Part shown: positions 22,801 to 34,687 of the stretch, in pieces
How the letters are laid out: the number at the start of each line of letters is the position of its first letter
Numbering within the stretch: the stretch's first letter is position 1
Source: Spirogloea muscicola
Taxonomy: Eukaryota > Streptophyta > Zygnematophyceae > Spirogloeales > Spirogloeaceae
Assembly: GCA_009602725.1 (NCBI GenBank)
Contig: WELB01000090.1
Location: 452,955 to 516,954 of the forward strand
Direction: 5' to 3'
DNA length: 64,000 bases
Made by a program: the position numbers and the translations under genes
The notes under the pieces: generated by a model
What the model was told of the DNA's origin: nothing
The model's database searches: none
What the model saw: the letters and a program-made list of their open reading frames with translations, nothing else

Positions 22801-25800
22801 AATCTCCACCATAGTAACTCATAGAGGCAGCTGTTGTCTCATGATTGTGCTGTCGTTGAAGTCAGTCTTATCACTTCAACCACAGCTTACATGAAAATTA
22901 CAGGAACGGCCGCATTCTTGGTACCACTTATAAGTTTTGTCTGCAATCTTGCAAAGTGCCCAACAAAGTTCGCAGTCCGTAGGATTCGTGAAGCAGCTAT
23001 TAAAAGGAGAAACGACTTCAAGCTCAATCTAAATTGTGAATCACTGTGATGTTGGGGAACAGACGTTGCAGGAGCCAAGGCAACTCAGTGTTCAGTCCTC
23101 TCCAATCATCTTTGCCACCGAGGCAAGCTTTTGGCAGAACCAAGCACGGCAGGCTGCCTATGCCGTTGTATGGGCTTACTTGCTTGAGCATGCTGTTTAC
23201 CTGCGATATGTTGGTTTGCTTTGCTATGCACCTCTTGAGGTGCTGAGCAAGAACTCTTTGATTTGGCTGACTCTTTGCAGCTTGCTCTTGGCCTGTAGGT
23301 CAAGGATGTACCTCAGGAGCTGCCCTCAGAGTGGTCCATTCTTCTGTCAACCCTTGACCAGACACTCATGGCAATGGGACTCTCGACTTTGAGCCCATCA
23401 GACACGGTATTCACATTGAATGCTGTTCTACGAGCTGCAGCAGAGGCCGGCGAGTTGTTGCACATGCAGGCTGGAAGGGCGAGTCATAAGGGAACCTTGC
23501 CCAGCAAATCTGCGCCGCTATCGTTCACTGCACGCACTGTCGCCCAGCGGCTGTCTCCACCATTAGACGCGGCTACGGAAGACAATGGCAGCCAGGAGGG
23601 CAGGCCTGCAAATGGAGGGACAGCTGGCAGCAGCAAGCTGGCATTGGTGACCTCCAACGTGGTCTTGGGAGGGGCGACAGATGCTGCAATTGGCTCATCA
23701 GAGCCACTGCAACCACAAGAGTTGGCAGTCAATGTGAAGCGCACAGTTTATCAGCGATCAGAGTCAGGACCGCTGGCACTACCGGCAGGCATGGAGCTGC
23801 CAGCGCTGAAGGTTGACTTTAAGAAGGGTCTGCAGACAGTGGCGGCGAGGTCCACCTTGGCCCCAACAAGGACTGACCAGGGCCTGTTTATGGCAACGGC
23901 AGCCATGCCCAACAAGTCTCCTGTCAGTAAGTCGGGGCCTCTTCTCTCCCCCCCAGTTCATACCCAGTCCTCATCCTTGGCGTTGCAGTCAGGTGGCAGG
24001 CCCGGCGTGCTACCCTCGCCTTCGTCGCTTGCAGGCCAGGCTCAGGTCAGCGCTGCCATGGCTCCTCGAGTGGGTTTCAGCACAAAGCTAGGACCCCTCT
24101 CCCGCGGTCCTCTTAGCAGGAGCTACAGTCACTCAGGACCTCTATTACGGTCAGGGCAGCAGCTGGCAATAGCCAGCAGCTCCTCTCTTCAGACTCCTGT
24201 GCAACCTCCTGCAACGGCCGTCGGCAAGCAGAAGCCGGCAAAAGCAGAGTTGAGGTCGCCAGTGTCCGATTCTCCAACCGTCTCGCCGCCGTCCTCCCCA
24301 CAACAGCTTCACAGGCTCCCTCCACCTCCTCTCGCCACTGCTCAGCCCGCTTCCTTTGCCAAGCAAGCAACTCCAATCTCTTCCTCTGGCACTCTTGTAG
24401 ACCCGTCGAAGAAAGCTGGTAGGTCTCTCCCCATGAGCTGGCCCCTGAGTGGCCCACTTTACCTTGACAAGCCTAGCGCAAGTACCAGTTACTCTACTAG
24501 TAATCTGGGGGCATCTGGGCCCCTGCTGCCAACACTGGCAGTGCCCATGCCCCTGCCGTCCCCGTCTGATCCTTCCTTAGCTGCAGCAGCCACCACCCAG
24601 GCTCACTTGGCTGGCCCCAGCGGTCAGAAATTGCAAAGGTGGCAGAGCCACCAGCGGATTCCCTCGCAAATTGTGGAGGTGTCAGATGAGGGGGAGTCCA
24701 TGAGGGAAGACTCACCTTCTGGCGCATCCTTGGTCTCACCAACCGGGCCAGGATACCCCCCACCCCCGCCAAACCCACCACCTGCTCATCCTGACATTAG
24801 CAGACAGGACGGTGCAACAGTAAGTACATGTGTCCACCTGTCATGAGGGTTGCTGGTCTGCACCCAGTTCTATCCTGCAAGTGTGCAATGACAGATATCT
24901 CCCCTTTTGTCCTGCTTTCTTTGATGCCGTCAAGTGCTATGAAAGGGCAGCTTTGGGTTTGAAAGGTTCTCCATGGTGCATGTTCAGAATTCTTTGGCTT
25001 GCTACCAGTAGACTTCTGTGGTGCACTTCTGTGAGTCTGTAAGTTCGTCTATCTGCATGCGCATGCCTATGCATCAATTCATCATGTCCTGATAAAGAAT
25101 GTAATATTCCATGTGTCTTCAGATGTACTTTCGTACGCAAGTGTACAACTCTCCTAAGCCCCGAATTGGACCAGGAGGATGGCCCATTTTTTATGAACCC
25201 ACACAGTCCCAGGCCGCAAAGGGGCCACAAGAGGCGGCTGAATATCATCATGTCGCAGCTGGTCCCCTAGATGGTAAGCATGTTGGACCACTGCTATGTA
25301 CTGCCGCATGTTATTGACATGCTAATTACCTCCCAAACTGCTATGCAAGGTCCTCTAGCTACTTTTACAGGCATTTGTTTTAGGCATATAGCTCAAGGTT
25401 CACTTTGATTCTGTCTCACAATATATTTTGCTTCTGTCAGCTTCTCTGGTCGTTATTGAGAAGGGTTCTTTCCAGACAGACTTTGGCCCTTAGCTTGCCA
25501 GCACTTGGTGGCCTGCTAGAAGCACCTACTCTTGTTTTGATCAAGGGTTGCTGACTTGCAGCAACTCTTATTGCAGACTTGAGCATGCAAGAGAGGAGTG
25601 AGCTTGTGGAGCAGGTGCGTAATGTGCGCTGGCACAGCAGCGCCAACTTCGCTGTGCCAGATTGGTCAGCCCTTCCCCAATCGGATCGCCAGCGCTTGCT
25701 CCAGGTAAAGTCAATGAGCAGGGGCCATCCTTGCCCCATCGAGAAGTGCCACATAAGTAGGAAGGCTCGTCCAAAGGGGGCAACTGCTGTGAGTTATGCT

Positions 25801-26205
25801 TAGGCACGAGGCAAATTCGTCTACAATGTTCTACATGATTAACTGTGGCCTGTATTTCCTGTGTATTGAGCATCCATATCATCTAGCTCAGGTGCAGTGT
25901 CACAGTGTGCAGCAGAGTGGTATGAACCACTTAACACCAAATATCATATTGGAGAGAAGGGCCATACTTGTGAATGGTGCTTCGAGTTGCCCTTGCCTAC
26001 AGAAAGCTCTCCCATAGTCATGTCTGGTGCAAAGCATTGCAATCACACTTGGCACCTTATGCTTTGTTGGCTTTGTGTGCAGGCTCTTGCAAGTGTGATC
26101 AAGTCCAAGCGGGGCACTGCGTGGACCGACAGCGGTCAGCTCCTGGAGCTGCGGGCGAGGAATGGTGCAAGCCCCCCTCAGCCCGTCCTCAGCAGAAGGC
26201 CCTAG
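19833..26205 (+). CDS. Plant-type BAR-domain protein with SGPL-repeat tail, 11 exons
   Basis: Predicted membrane-curvature (BAR) protein of the plant family once annotated as hydroxyproline-rich (Arabidopsis At2g33490/At3g26910/At5g41100). Exons: 19833-19946, 20590-20662, 21273-21334, 21504-21572, 21801-21829, 22071-22284, 22588-22734, 23299-24819, 25123-25273, 25577-25704 and 26083-26205; phases close to 876 residues. The start MKSLRRLAHGAK fits the family MK...LRR opening. Coiled-coil helices of the BAR fold span about residues 39-225: KYQKLLKASYCLRETAK, YIEQTMLSSLEVLLKELDQV, and the best-conserved QAKEEFDEIA...LLSLEQRQARSLISQLARHH, then HKKSLRRLHLASSYIHAV. The large exon 8 (residues 237-743) is low-complexity with repeated (K/S)SGPL phrases, including SYSHSGPLL, as in Arabidopsis. 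The C-terminal 130 residues are unfamiliar. Exon choices in the tail are less certain. Confidence 0.82.
20803..20904. repeat. 34-base tandem repeat, three units, in an intron
   Basis: Three head-to-tail units begin at 20803, 20837 and 20871, each reading GTCAATGAG(A/G)TT then TTGAGTAGCAGAG. The first two differ at a single base, the third at several. They lie inside the second intron of the BAR-domain gene. Confidence 0.9.
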
Positions 26206-27264
26206 CATGCTTGACGATGTAACCTCCCCCACATCACATCAAAGAAGATGCTTGCAATCATGGCCTCTGTCAGCAGAGTGGGCAGCTTCAGGTGAATACT
26301 GGGCAGACAGGATTTTCTCATCTAACGCTCAAATTCTTGCGTGCAATTGGGCACCTGGCTCCTAAATTGCTGTCACTCCTGCCGTGCATCGGTTAAGCCA
26401 TTGGAGGAGGGCTGGTCGCATTTAGCTTCCTGATGCCTCAAAGCTCCCACGTCATGGTCTTCGTGTTTGGCTGCCCATTACATTCACTTACAGTGTACTT
26501 ACAACAAGCAAACTCTGCTTCCTCTTCACGCTGTCATGCGCTGTGATAGTGAGGGTGCATTGCAAAGCCTTAGTCGGGGGATGGGTCCCACGATTTGGCA
26601 AGGCAGTGCCTTCCTGCAACCTCTTTGTGCTGTTGTGTTGGGGACCTTTAATCGAGGAATTGAGGCTGCTACTGAAGCTGTGCAAGCCAGACAGCTGCTG
26701 AACTGAGGATCACATCAGTCGTCCTCATCGAAAAGGTTGGCAATCTTTGCTTTCATCAACAGTACGACTGGACATCCATGGAGCATCTTGGTGCACTCTC
26801 TAACATTGCATTCTCATATATAGGAAGAATTCAATGGGGTTCAGAACTACTATGTGGCAACCCTGGCACGGCCAGCTTCACATTTAGCAGAGTCAGGTAC
26901 TAAGCAAGGCACAACACTAATAAGTCAATGCAGCCTGAGACTTCAGGCTAGCAGCCCTGCGGCTACAGCAGAGAGAAGCGCGACCACAAGATGGATGACT
27001 GTAGCAGGACCGCTGTATGTGGCAGCGCTGGGTGGGGGGCTTGAGCTAGGGCTGCCAGGTGAAGGAACGACAGACAGACTGTCGCAGGAAAACGTGGTGC
27101 TGACAGTGCCGGGCTCGGGCTCCGTGCCATTGAACACGCCAGGCTGGAAGCTGCTTGCCCAAGGAAGCAAAGAGCATGCCATGAGCCAACCATCAAGTAT
27201 GTTTGTACTTCTCATGTGTCCATCTGCCTATGCTGTTGTGGGACTTGACGCCACAATGATTTGC
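26206..27264 (+). other. Spacer with possible unrecognised exons
   Basis: Between the BAR gene stop and the convergent propeller gene. Plus frames at 26640-26706 (RGIEAATEAVQARQLL, stop) and about 26824-27288 (EEFNGVQNYYVATLARPASH... rich in Gly, Ala, Leu) could be exons, but I recognise no family and cannot fix splice sites. Part may be 3' untranslated sequence of either neighbour. Confidence 0.25.
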
Positions 27265-30257
27265 TCAGCGGGAAATCATAATTGCTGAAGATATCACCTC
27301 GCACATTGCACAGAGTAAATTGTAGGGCAAGCTAGCAGATGACAGGCTGATGTCCTGCTCAAGAGGCGAATAAGGAGCTGACCTGATGAGCTGAGGGCCT
27401 TCGATGTCATACTTCTTGATCTCCTGAGTGTTGTGATTGTAACAATAGACAGCATTCTCATAGGCAGCAGTGGTACAGATGGCGACCACACCACCACTCA
27501 ACGGCCTGCTCCCTGACACATTGCTGTAGAGAGCATCCCCAACGAAGTTGTAGCCTGAAGCGCCCAAAGGATTCTGCATACAGTGGACAATGTCAGAACC
27601 TCTGATCAGATGTATGGGAAACTGAATATGAATGCATGTGCGGCAAGTGAGAATGCATGTCCTGGGCGCACATTGCTGATCGCTTGCATTGGATATCAGC
27701 TGGGATGCTTGTCTAAGGCCCACTGGGCAAATGTGGCACCTGTTGACCCATTTTTATGATTGTGATGTAGCTGTTCAACTTGCTCGTTGGACAATTGGCA
27801 CCACAACTGAAGATCTTCAGAAGGTCGACCGCAGCCATCCCTGGCCCGTTGGCCAAAGATATATATGCCATATAGGACGATGCTCCCTGCCATGAGCAGA
27901 GCACGGAGAGTTGAGCAAGCTTTGAGGCTTACAGCTGGAGGCTACACAACCTGCGTCAAGGCATCCAGCTTTTGGTTGCATGTCTCATGTAGCAGCACGC
28001 CCTCACCGATGCAGACGTGATGGGGTAGAAAGCGACACTCGACGGTGTCCCGTTGACAGTAATGGCAGTGTAGTTAAAGCTATTTCCAGCTGTGAAGTGC
28101 AAAGTATGTATGATATTTCGATCTGGTGCTACTGCTAGTAAGTAGGACGAATCTGGCGTAACATATACGTGATCAGCCTGCAGGACGAGGTCAGTCTAAG
28201 GTGCGTGAGATGGCTGCAGAGACATCATTGTAGCTTATTGTGCTACTGCGCGACATGAAAGGTCACTTTTAGTCGCAAGTACTCACCCTGATCTCCCAGA
28301 AGCCGGTAATCTCATTGTTATCAGGATTGAATTCCACCATGCCAGGTTGGGGTCCACTTGCATCTCCACCTTCGCTTTCACTGGTGCAGACAACAAACAC
28401 GCGACCAGCTACTTGACTGTAGCGGAGATCGTGGGTCCCTGGTCATCAAGGAACAAGACGAACTTGAGATTTCACCCAGCGTATTCTTGGCCCTATCTTC
28501 TTAGCTTTGACAGTGCCATGAGATCTGATCGCTTCCACCAGGAGTGAGAGCATCAAGTCAGGATGTCATTGATATGACATGCATAGCCTAGCTCTGCATG
28601 AGTCAGTGAGCCGATGTGACTGCAGCTCTTATGCAAGGGGTTGTCAGTGGCTCTTCCTCCTACAAAGAGAGGTCTTTGTTCCTGTGTGTGATCTACCTGG
28701 ACAGACGATTGTTTTGTTGTTTACTGATCCAACAGCAGTGAAGTTCAAAAACGACACACGATTGTTTGCCTGCCCCGTTGCATCCTCGAGCAGATTGACC
28801 TCATATACTCCTGGCTGATTGACATTAGTGACATACCCGATGTTTGGCTCCGTTGCTGCATGTCAAGGAACATTGTGGAGCAGCTTGTCAACTTGTCAGG
28901 AACGACATAGTGAATCGATCATCCTGAGCGAATTTCATGTTGATATAATTGTTGCAGGCAGAAGGGGACTTCACCAGGCATGAGTGTTGCTACTCAGGAA
29001 GGACGATGCAGTAGATGTGATTTCTTTGAGTGACTACCATCTAGCACATTGGTGGGTTGGGACGATGTGGTGAGTGGGCTTGCCTATGTTGAATAGCAGT
29101 GCGCCATGCCCAGGAATCTTCTCACTCCCATCGAGCACAGTGTTAGAAATAATCTCATACGGCGGCTTTGCGTCAATTACATCAAAGGTTCCCTCTGAGT
29201 CGGAGTGTGACCAGATTTGTTGCTGCAAAAGAACAGGCAGGCCTGAGAATATGTGAGATGACGAGTCCGCAGGGCATGCTCCTTGCAAGGGACCAACACG
29301 ATGCTTGACACAGTTAGTGATCTGCGAAAGTTAGTTTCTGCTCTGCACGGGCTAGCAAAGCAAGTCCAAGCTGCCATGATATCAAAGCACGAGAGCGCAG
29401 GCAAGCACACAATGCGCAAAGCAGCAGAAAATCGTGCTGATCGTCACGGATAAGCCCACCAAGTAAGGAATGTAGTAATTGTGGACGGGCCTGGATGTTA
29501 GCACGATTGTGGCAACCACTGCCTGTTGCTGAACATTGAGAACAAAGACCGCGCCAATCGTCTCGTTGTAGATCACATTGACGAACAAGGTATGGTCCGC
29601 TGAGGCAGTGGAGGCGCTCCAGCGTCCACTGGCGAGGGGAAGAGCAAGCTTGCTTTAGGACGTACGCTCCCCAACCAGCTCGTACAGAAGGTGGTGCTTG
29701 GCACGAGCTAGGCATACCAGTACGCTGTGAACTTGCCACAGCAGATGGTTCCTAGGAGGCCACAACAAGACGACTCACTTGGCGGGATTGTTGGGACAGC
29801 TGTTGGGAAAGGTCAGATTCGTAGTCGGGATGTTCTTGACTACGAGCCCCCGAGCTGCATCAATGGCGACTATCTGTGGGGCACGTTGTGAGGGAAGAAT
29901 GATATTAGCACCGCGATGTGTAGTGATCACCACGTCGGCAAGGCAGCTGGCTCATCGATACAGCGCGGCAGCCTGGAGAAAGCATGCAGTGTCACTCGTG
30001 TGAACGGTGGCTAGCATGCATTGGAGACACGGTGGCCGTCGTACGGCGACGGCGGCGGGCGGCGCCGGCACCTGGCCGTCGGCGAAGACGTAGAAGAGCC
30101 CGGCGTTGTTGACGTCGATCACCGGGTCGCCGCCCGGCTGGTGCTCGCCCGTGTTCCCGCCTTGGTCCGCGGACGGCTGTGCGGCGACGAAGGTGCCGGC
30201 GCCGGCGGCCAGGGTCAGCGCCCAGAGCGCGAGCGCCGCTGCGGCGCGGGGCGCCAT
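27265..30257 (-). CDS. Predicted secreted YncE-like beta-propeller protein, 9 exons
   Basis: Extracellular or vesicular beta-propeller protein of unknown ligand. Exons on minus: 30257-30072, 29873-29779, 29628-29460, 29222-29048, 28855-28760, 28438-28287, 28177-28007, 27886-27740 and 27573-27265; phases close to 499 residues. Residues 1-27 form a clear signal peptide (MAPRAAAALALWALTLAAGA, then FVAAQP). Blade-like repeats follow: IVAIDAARGLVVKNI, HTLFVNVIYNETIGAVFVLN, SRPVHNYYIPYL, QIWSHSDSEGTFDVIDA, IGYVTNVNQPGVYEVN, YSQVAGRVFVVCTSESE, VEFNPDNNEITGFWEI and YVTPDSSYLLAVAPDRNII. The RPVH and FVVCTS...V-FNP spacing resembles YncE/cytochrome-d1-like surface propellers. Several N-x-S/T sites (YNETI, NLTF, NFTA, NYTA, NVSG) fit secretion. 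The exon 5/6 junction and the last 40 residues are least certain. No enzymatic residues are identified. Confidence 0.7.
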
Positions 30258-32800
30258 GGCGGCGGCGGCGGCGGCGGCGGGGCGGGTGAGGACTGTGCGG
30301 GGCTCGGGGCGGGGCCTCAGCCAGGCGGCGCCTGGCCGCGCTCGTACTTGCTGATCAAATGTGTTCAAGCACCTGTCGGCCCCTTCGGACCCGGTCAAGA
30401 CCTATCGGGCTGGCTCTTCACCTGGCCCCCTCTCTCGTACTCTGTTCATTCTTCTTTGCGCTGGCTTTTCCAGCCCCTATCCTCAATGGGCGAGCACTTT
30501 CTTCACAGCCTCGCCCCTTTTAGTCGCGTGCACAGCTGTGTGGTTTAGACGCCTCTCGGCACTTTGGACCTTGTCCATCTATGTCGGGCTGGCCTTTCCC
30601 AGCCACTACCCCCATTTGAAGAGCTTACTCTTCTTGGAAGGGCTCACACCTTCCTCTCGTACGCGGCGCGCGCTCGTACTGGCAGAAGCGGAGAGTGTCC
30701 ACTCATTTTTGGTGACTTGTGGTCTGTTCCTCACTCGTGGTTGCTAAGTGATCCATCCTACCCAAGCTCCGCGCTTTTGGCCCCTCCGGACCTTGTCAGT
30801 TACGTTCGGGCTGGCTGGCTGTTCACAGCCCTCGCCGCCCTTACTCCGACCTGCTGCTGCTCTCTTACTAGTTACTGAGCTCCCATCTGCAGTAGTCTTG
30901 TGTCTAGCTGTGTAGTTTAGGCGCCCTCCAGCTCTTTGAGCCTTGTCCATTCTTTTCGGGCTGGCTTATCACAGCTCTTGCCCCCATTGGGACAGCCACT
31001 TGTCAATCACAGCCATTGCCCCCATTCGGAGAGCCACTTGTTTCCCAGCCCCTACCTTCTATCAAGCGTTAAGCAGCTACGAAGGGGCCTGAAGATGCTA
31101 TGTCAGAACATGGACCACTCAGTCGTTACGAGTGAGGAGCCTCAAATGCGACAGACTAGCTGCCGGACAACTATCCCCTGACGAAAGCCAGAGGCCGCAG
31201 CGAGAGGACGGCCAGCACGCTGATGCAACGCGTGGGCAGGACAAGAGAAGAAGGTGCTCGCCCATTGAGAAGAGGGGCTGGCAAAGCAGGACGCAAGACG
31301 ATGGCTCACCCATAGAAAAGGAGGGGCTAGCAAAGCGAGCCCAGAAAAGAGTGGACAATGCAAGAGGATGAGGGAGCGCGCCGGGGCGTCGTACGAGCGG
31401 GCGGGCCGCGCCGCTCGTACCGGGCCAGCCGGGCCGCCCCCGCCTCGCACCGCCCCAATACACCGGGCGCCTGTACGAGCGCGCGAGGCCGGCCTGCAGC
31501 CGCCCCCAGCTGCCCCACAGCCGCCCGGCATTCTGTGCAACTGTATACTGCCTAATCAGTGCATCACTGACTGTAGGTTGTGAGCGGTTTCACGGTCTCG
31601 GCCACCCTTTCATTTCATGCCCACCGCGCGCGCCTTCTCTTATCCCCTTTTTCGCACGAGCCCCCCACCGCGACGTCTCCTCAGGCGAGCCTGAGCCATC
31701 CGCATCGTTTTGCAGCCGCCGCCGTCGCCGCCACCCATCGCCCTTCACACTGCCACCTTGGCAACAAGAAGAAGTGCGCGCCCATAGAGGATAGGGGCTG
31801 GGAATGGCCAGCCCAGGAAAAGAAAGAAACCCTTAGCCACCTTAGCATAGAAGGTGCTCGCCCATTGAGAAGAGGGGCTGGCAAAGCCAACCCAAAAAGA
31901 ATGGACAATGTTCAAAGCCAAAGAAAGAGGTGCTGAAAAAGGACTAACACTACAAAGTGCAAGATGGTGCGGAGGGAGATGCAGATGGCTGCTCAGTATC
32001 CACGTGTGAGCAACAGCAGATCAGAGTAACTCGGAGCAGGAGAAGCGGCACTTTGCCGAGACCCGGAAGCAGCTGCCATAGCACGGCCAGCCCGCGCGTG
32101 GACCGCATGAGCCAAAGAGCGCTGCAGCGAGACCGCCCCTTAGCATAGGGCTAAGGGCTTCGTCTCATGTAGCCCCACCCTTTGCAGTAGCTTTTGCTCA
32201 AACAGTGTATAGGCGTGCATGGGCCACCCTGTCATGTCATGCGCACCGCGCGCCTCCTCCACTCGTGCTTCTCGTCCCACTCCCGCCAGCCCCTCTCCGG
32301 TTCTTCTTCGTACTCTCCGCAAACAGCTCTTCCGAAATAAGAAGAAAGCGCGGCCAGATTGACTGGTGCCTGGGAAAGGCCAGCCCAAAGGAATGGACAA
32401 GGTCTGAAGGAGCCGGAGTGCGAAAGGCGGTGGCCGAGAGAGATCCAGCCCTAAGATACTGATCAAGGTCCGCAACTGTGTGCTGGCTCGACTCGGCCTC
32501 CGTTCTGTTCCATGCCCACCCCGCGTCGTCTCTCGTGGGCTCGGGCCTGCGTCGTGTGCGCTCCACGATCCAGGCCCTCCCGCTCCGCCTGCGTGCAGCA
32601 ACCCCAGATTGGAGGTGTGACCTCGTCATCTGTCTCCTCCACAATCTCACCTTCAGATGGGACAGTGTGCCGAGCCAGAGCCTGTATGTGGCGGAGCATC
32701 CTCCCCCCGCCCTGCCTGAATAGTATATCGGCTTGAATTGGCCACCCTTCAATTGGCTCATTGGCGCCGCGCGCCTTCTCCCCTGCTGTCCTTTCTCGGC
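30258..32800. mobile_element. Dense LINE-tail and C-terminal fragment cluster
   Basis: After the propeller gene's GC-rich promoter (to about 30350) the region is almost entirely tail sequence. Plus-oriented hairpin tails lie near 30420-30510, 30560-30620, 30790-30835 and 30940-31060. A minus-oriented ORF end (HALHQRAGRPLAAASGFRQG) lies at about 31130-31235. Minus-oriented tails lie near 31240-31300, 31310-31360, 31770-31830, 31850-31910 and 32340-32410. Repeated words such as GCTCGCCCATTGAGAAGAGG mark the tail boundary. The plus frame 31580-31936 and minus frames 32140-32807 are read through these repeats and are not credible genes. Confidence 0.55.
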
Positions 32801-34687
32801 AGCTCAAGAAGAGGGTGGCTACCAGTTGAATTTGTAAGTCGAGAAGCGCCCGAACTGTGTGCTGACCAGGCTGACCTGCCTACAAAGCCTGGCCTGCTGT
32901 ACTCGTCGTGACCTGCCCGTCTGAGAAATGGGCGGCTACTATTTATCGTGATATCTTTCAATGTCGAGGAGGGCTCGAAGAGTGTGCAGAAGTATGGGCT
33001 GACCTGCCTTACAAGTCGACCTCGGACTGCAGGGTCATTGTAAATTACAGCATGCCTTCATATGCTTCTTGCCAGACGCCCTCTTTGCTGCCGCAACACC
33101 AAGCTGCTGGATCAGATATCCCTGACTAGCCCAAGACAAGCTCTCTTGCAAAGTCTCTGGATCGCAGAGCTGCTCCCGGATACCCCTTGACCAGGCACCT
33201 ACACGAGCTTAGGTGTTATCTCGTCTGAAGGTTCCTCTCAGTGAGGAACCTTGACCGTGACCTGCATGAGGTTGGGCATCCTTGCTGAGGAGATAGCAAC
33301 CATGACTCAGTCGAATTTTCATCAGTCGCAGTGCATGTGCATTTGCATTAGGTCACTCGGTCTGCATGCAACTGCCAATGCAGGAGCTTCGAGAATAGCA
33401 TTCAACTCCTTCACACATCTAATGCTGCATACTCTGGCCACGCGCTGCTGTGGCTGACCTCAGTCAGATCTGACCGTTGACTCGCTCGTGCAATGTCCAC
33501 CAGCCGTGATGCAAAAATGACTGCGCAGAGCTGCTTGTGCTTGCCACCCATAGCCAGAGTTGGCCAATCGACGTCACCAATGTACAAGGCCTCTGCTGTG
33601 CACCATGTCTGACGTGCTATGTACCTGACAAAAGCATGACTCTCAATAGACGACATACTACATGGCCTCCTCCTCAAGCTTCGAAGCAAAGCGCTAGAAT
33701 GGATTGAAGAAAGGCACACAAGAGCTTCACTGCTCAAGCATATTATAGCTACACCAAAATGAGCATTACACTCCTGTATGTCAAGCCACAGTCCAATTTA
33801 ATAATGAGGGCCCCTCTTACTAGAAAGCATCGCAGCTTGAGGAAGTGCCCTGACTAACAGGTACCCTGAAAAGGCGCCTGAAGGATGTGCAAGTACAACA
33901 GTGATGCCTCGAAGAAGAAATGGATGTCGTTGACAATCTGGCTGAAGGTGACTGGCACGTGTTCGGAACTCAGATAGCCACAAGCTACTCTGTTCCACAT
34001 TGCAGAGGTCAACTTGAATGCTACTTGGAGGCTAATACAATGACTCAAATAGGGCACCACTAATAGCAGCTGCAGGTATGCTGCAGGTCATTGAAGAGAA
34101 CCTGCTGTATCACGCCGAGATACTATATCGCTGATACAGCACACTCGACTGCAAGCAATTCCACTAACTCTGGTGCATGCAATGGTCAAAATCTGTCAAC
34201 AAATATTGCCGATACAGCACAGTCAACTGCATGTTTATTTGATTCTGACGTATGCAACACATATGGAAGACCTTGTAGCAAGATCTATGCTTTGAATATG
34301 TTGCTTGAAGTCAAGGCTGCTCTTTCACGAGTGTGGTTTAGAGGAGACCAACTGCTTGATGCTACATGGTTAATCACAAAGTATGTGCAAGACTCCACAG
34401 GAACTCAGCCACTAACAATTTGCACATGTTGCTCCCAATCTGGCTGCTCTGCAATCAGTTTAGCATGGGGGACCCCAACACTACATGCTACACGAGTTAG
34501 TCAGCGGACTTTGCAGACAGTTTCTTATCTGTATAGAAGATTGATTGGGGGCGAAAATGTAGAGAGGTAGAGCCAAGTAAAGGACAGACGGACTTGCCAC
34601 CTCCTCTGAAGTAAAGGGGTGCTTGTAATTGGCAATCCGCTTTGAAATTGCAGAGTAAATAACACTACTGAAGGCACAAGGCCCGCA
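32801..34687. other. Intergenic, only unrecognised frames
   Basis: No supported gene. Minus frames around 33411-33737 (ALYIGDVDWPTLAMGGKHKQ) and 33854-34060 (VAFKLTSAMWNRVACGYLSS) look somewhat protein-like but belong to no family I know and lack fixed splice sites. The plus frame 34091-34570 (159 codons) contains two imperfect copies of an 18-base phrase, GCTGATACAGCACACTCGAC and CCGATACAGCACAGTCAACT, and is probably not coding. Confidence 0.3.
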
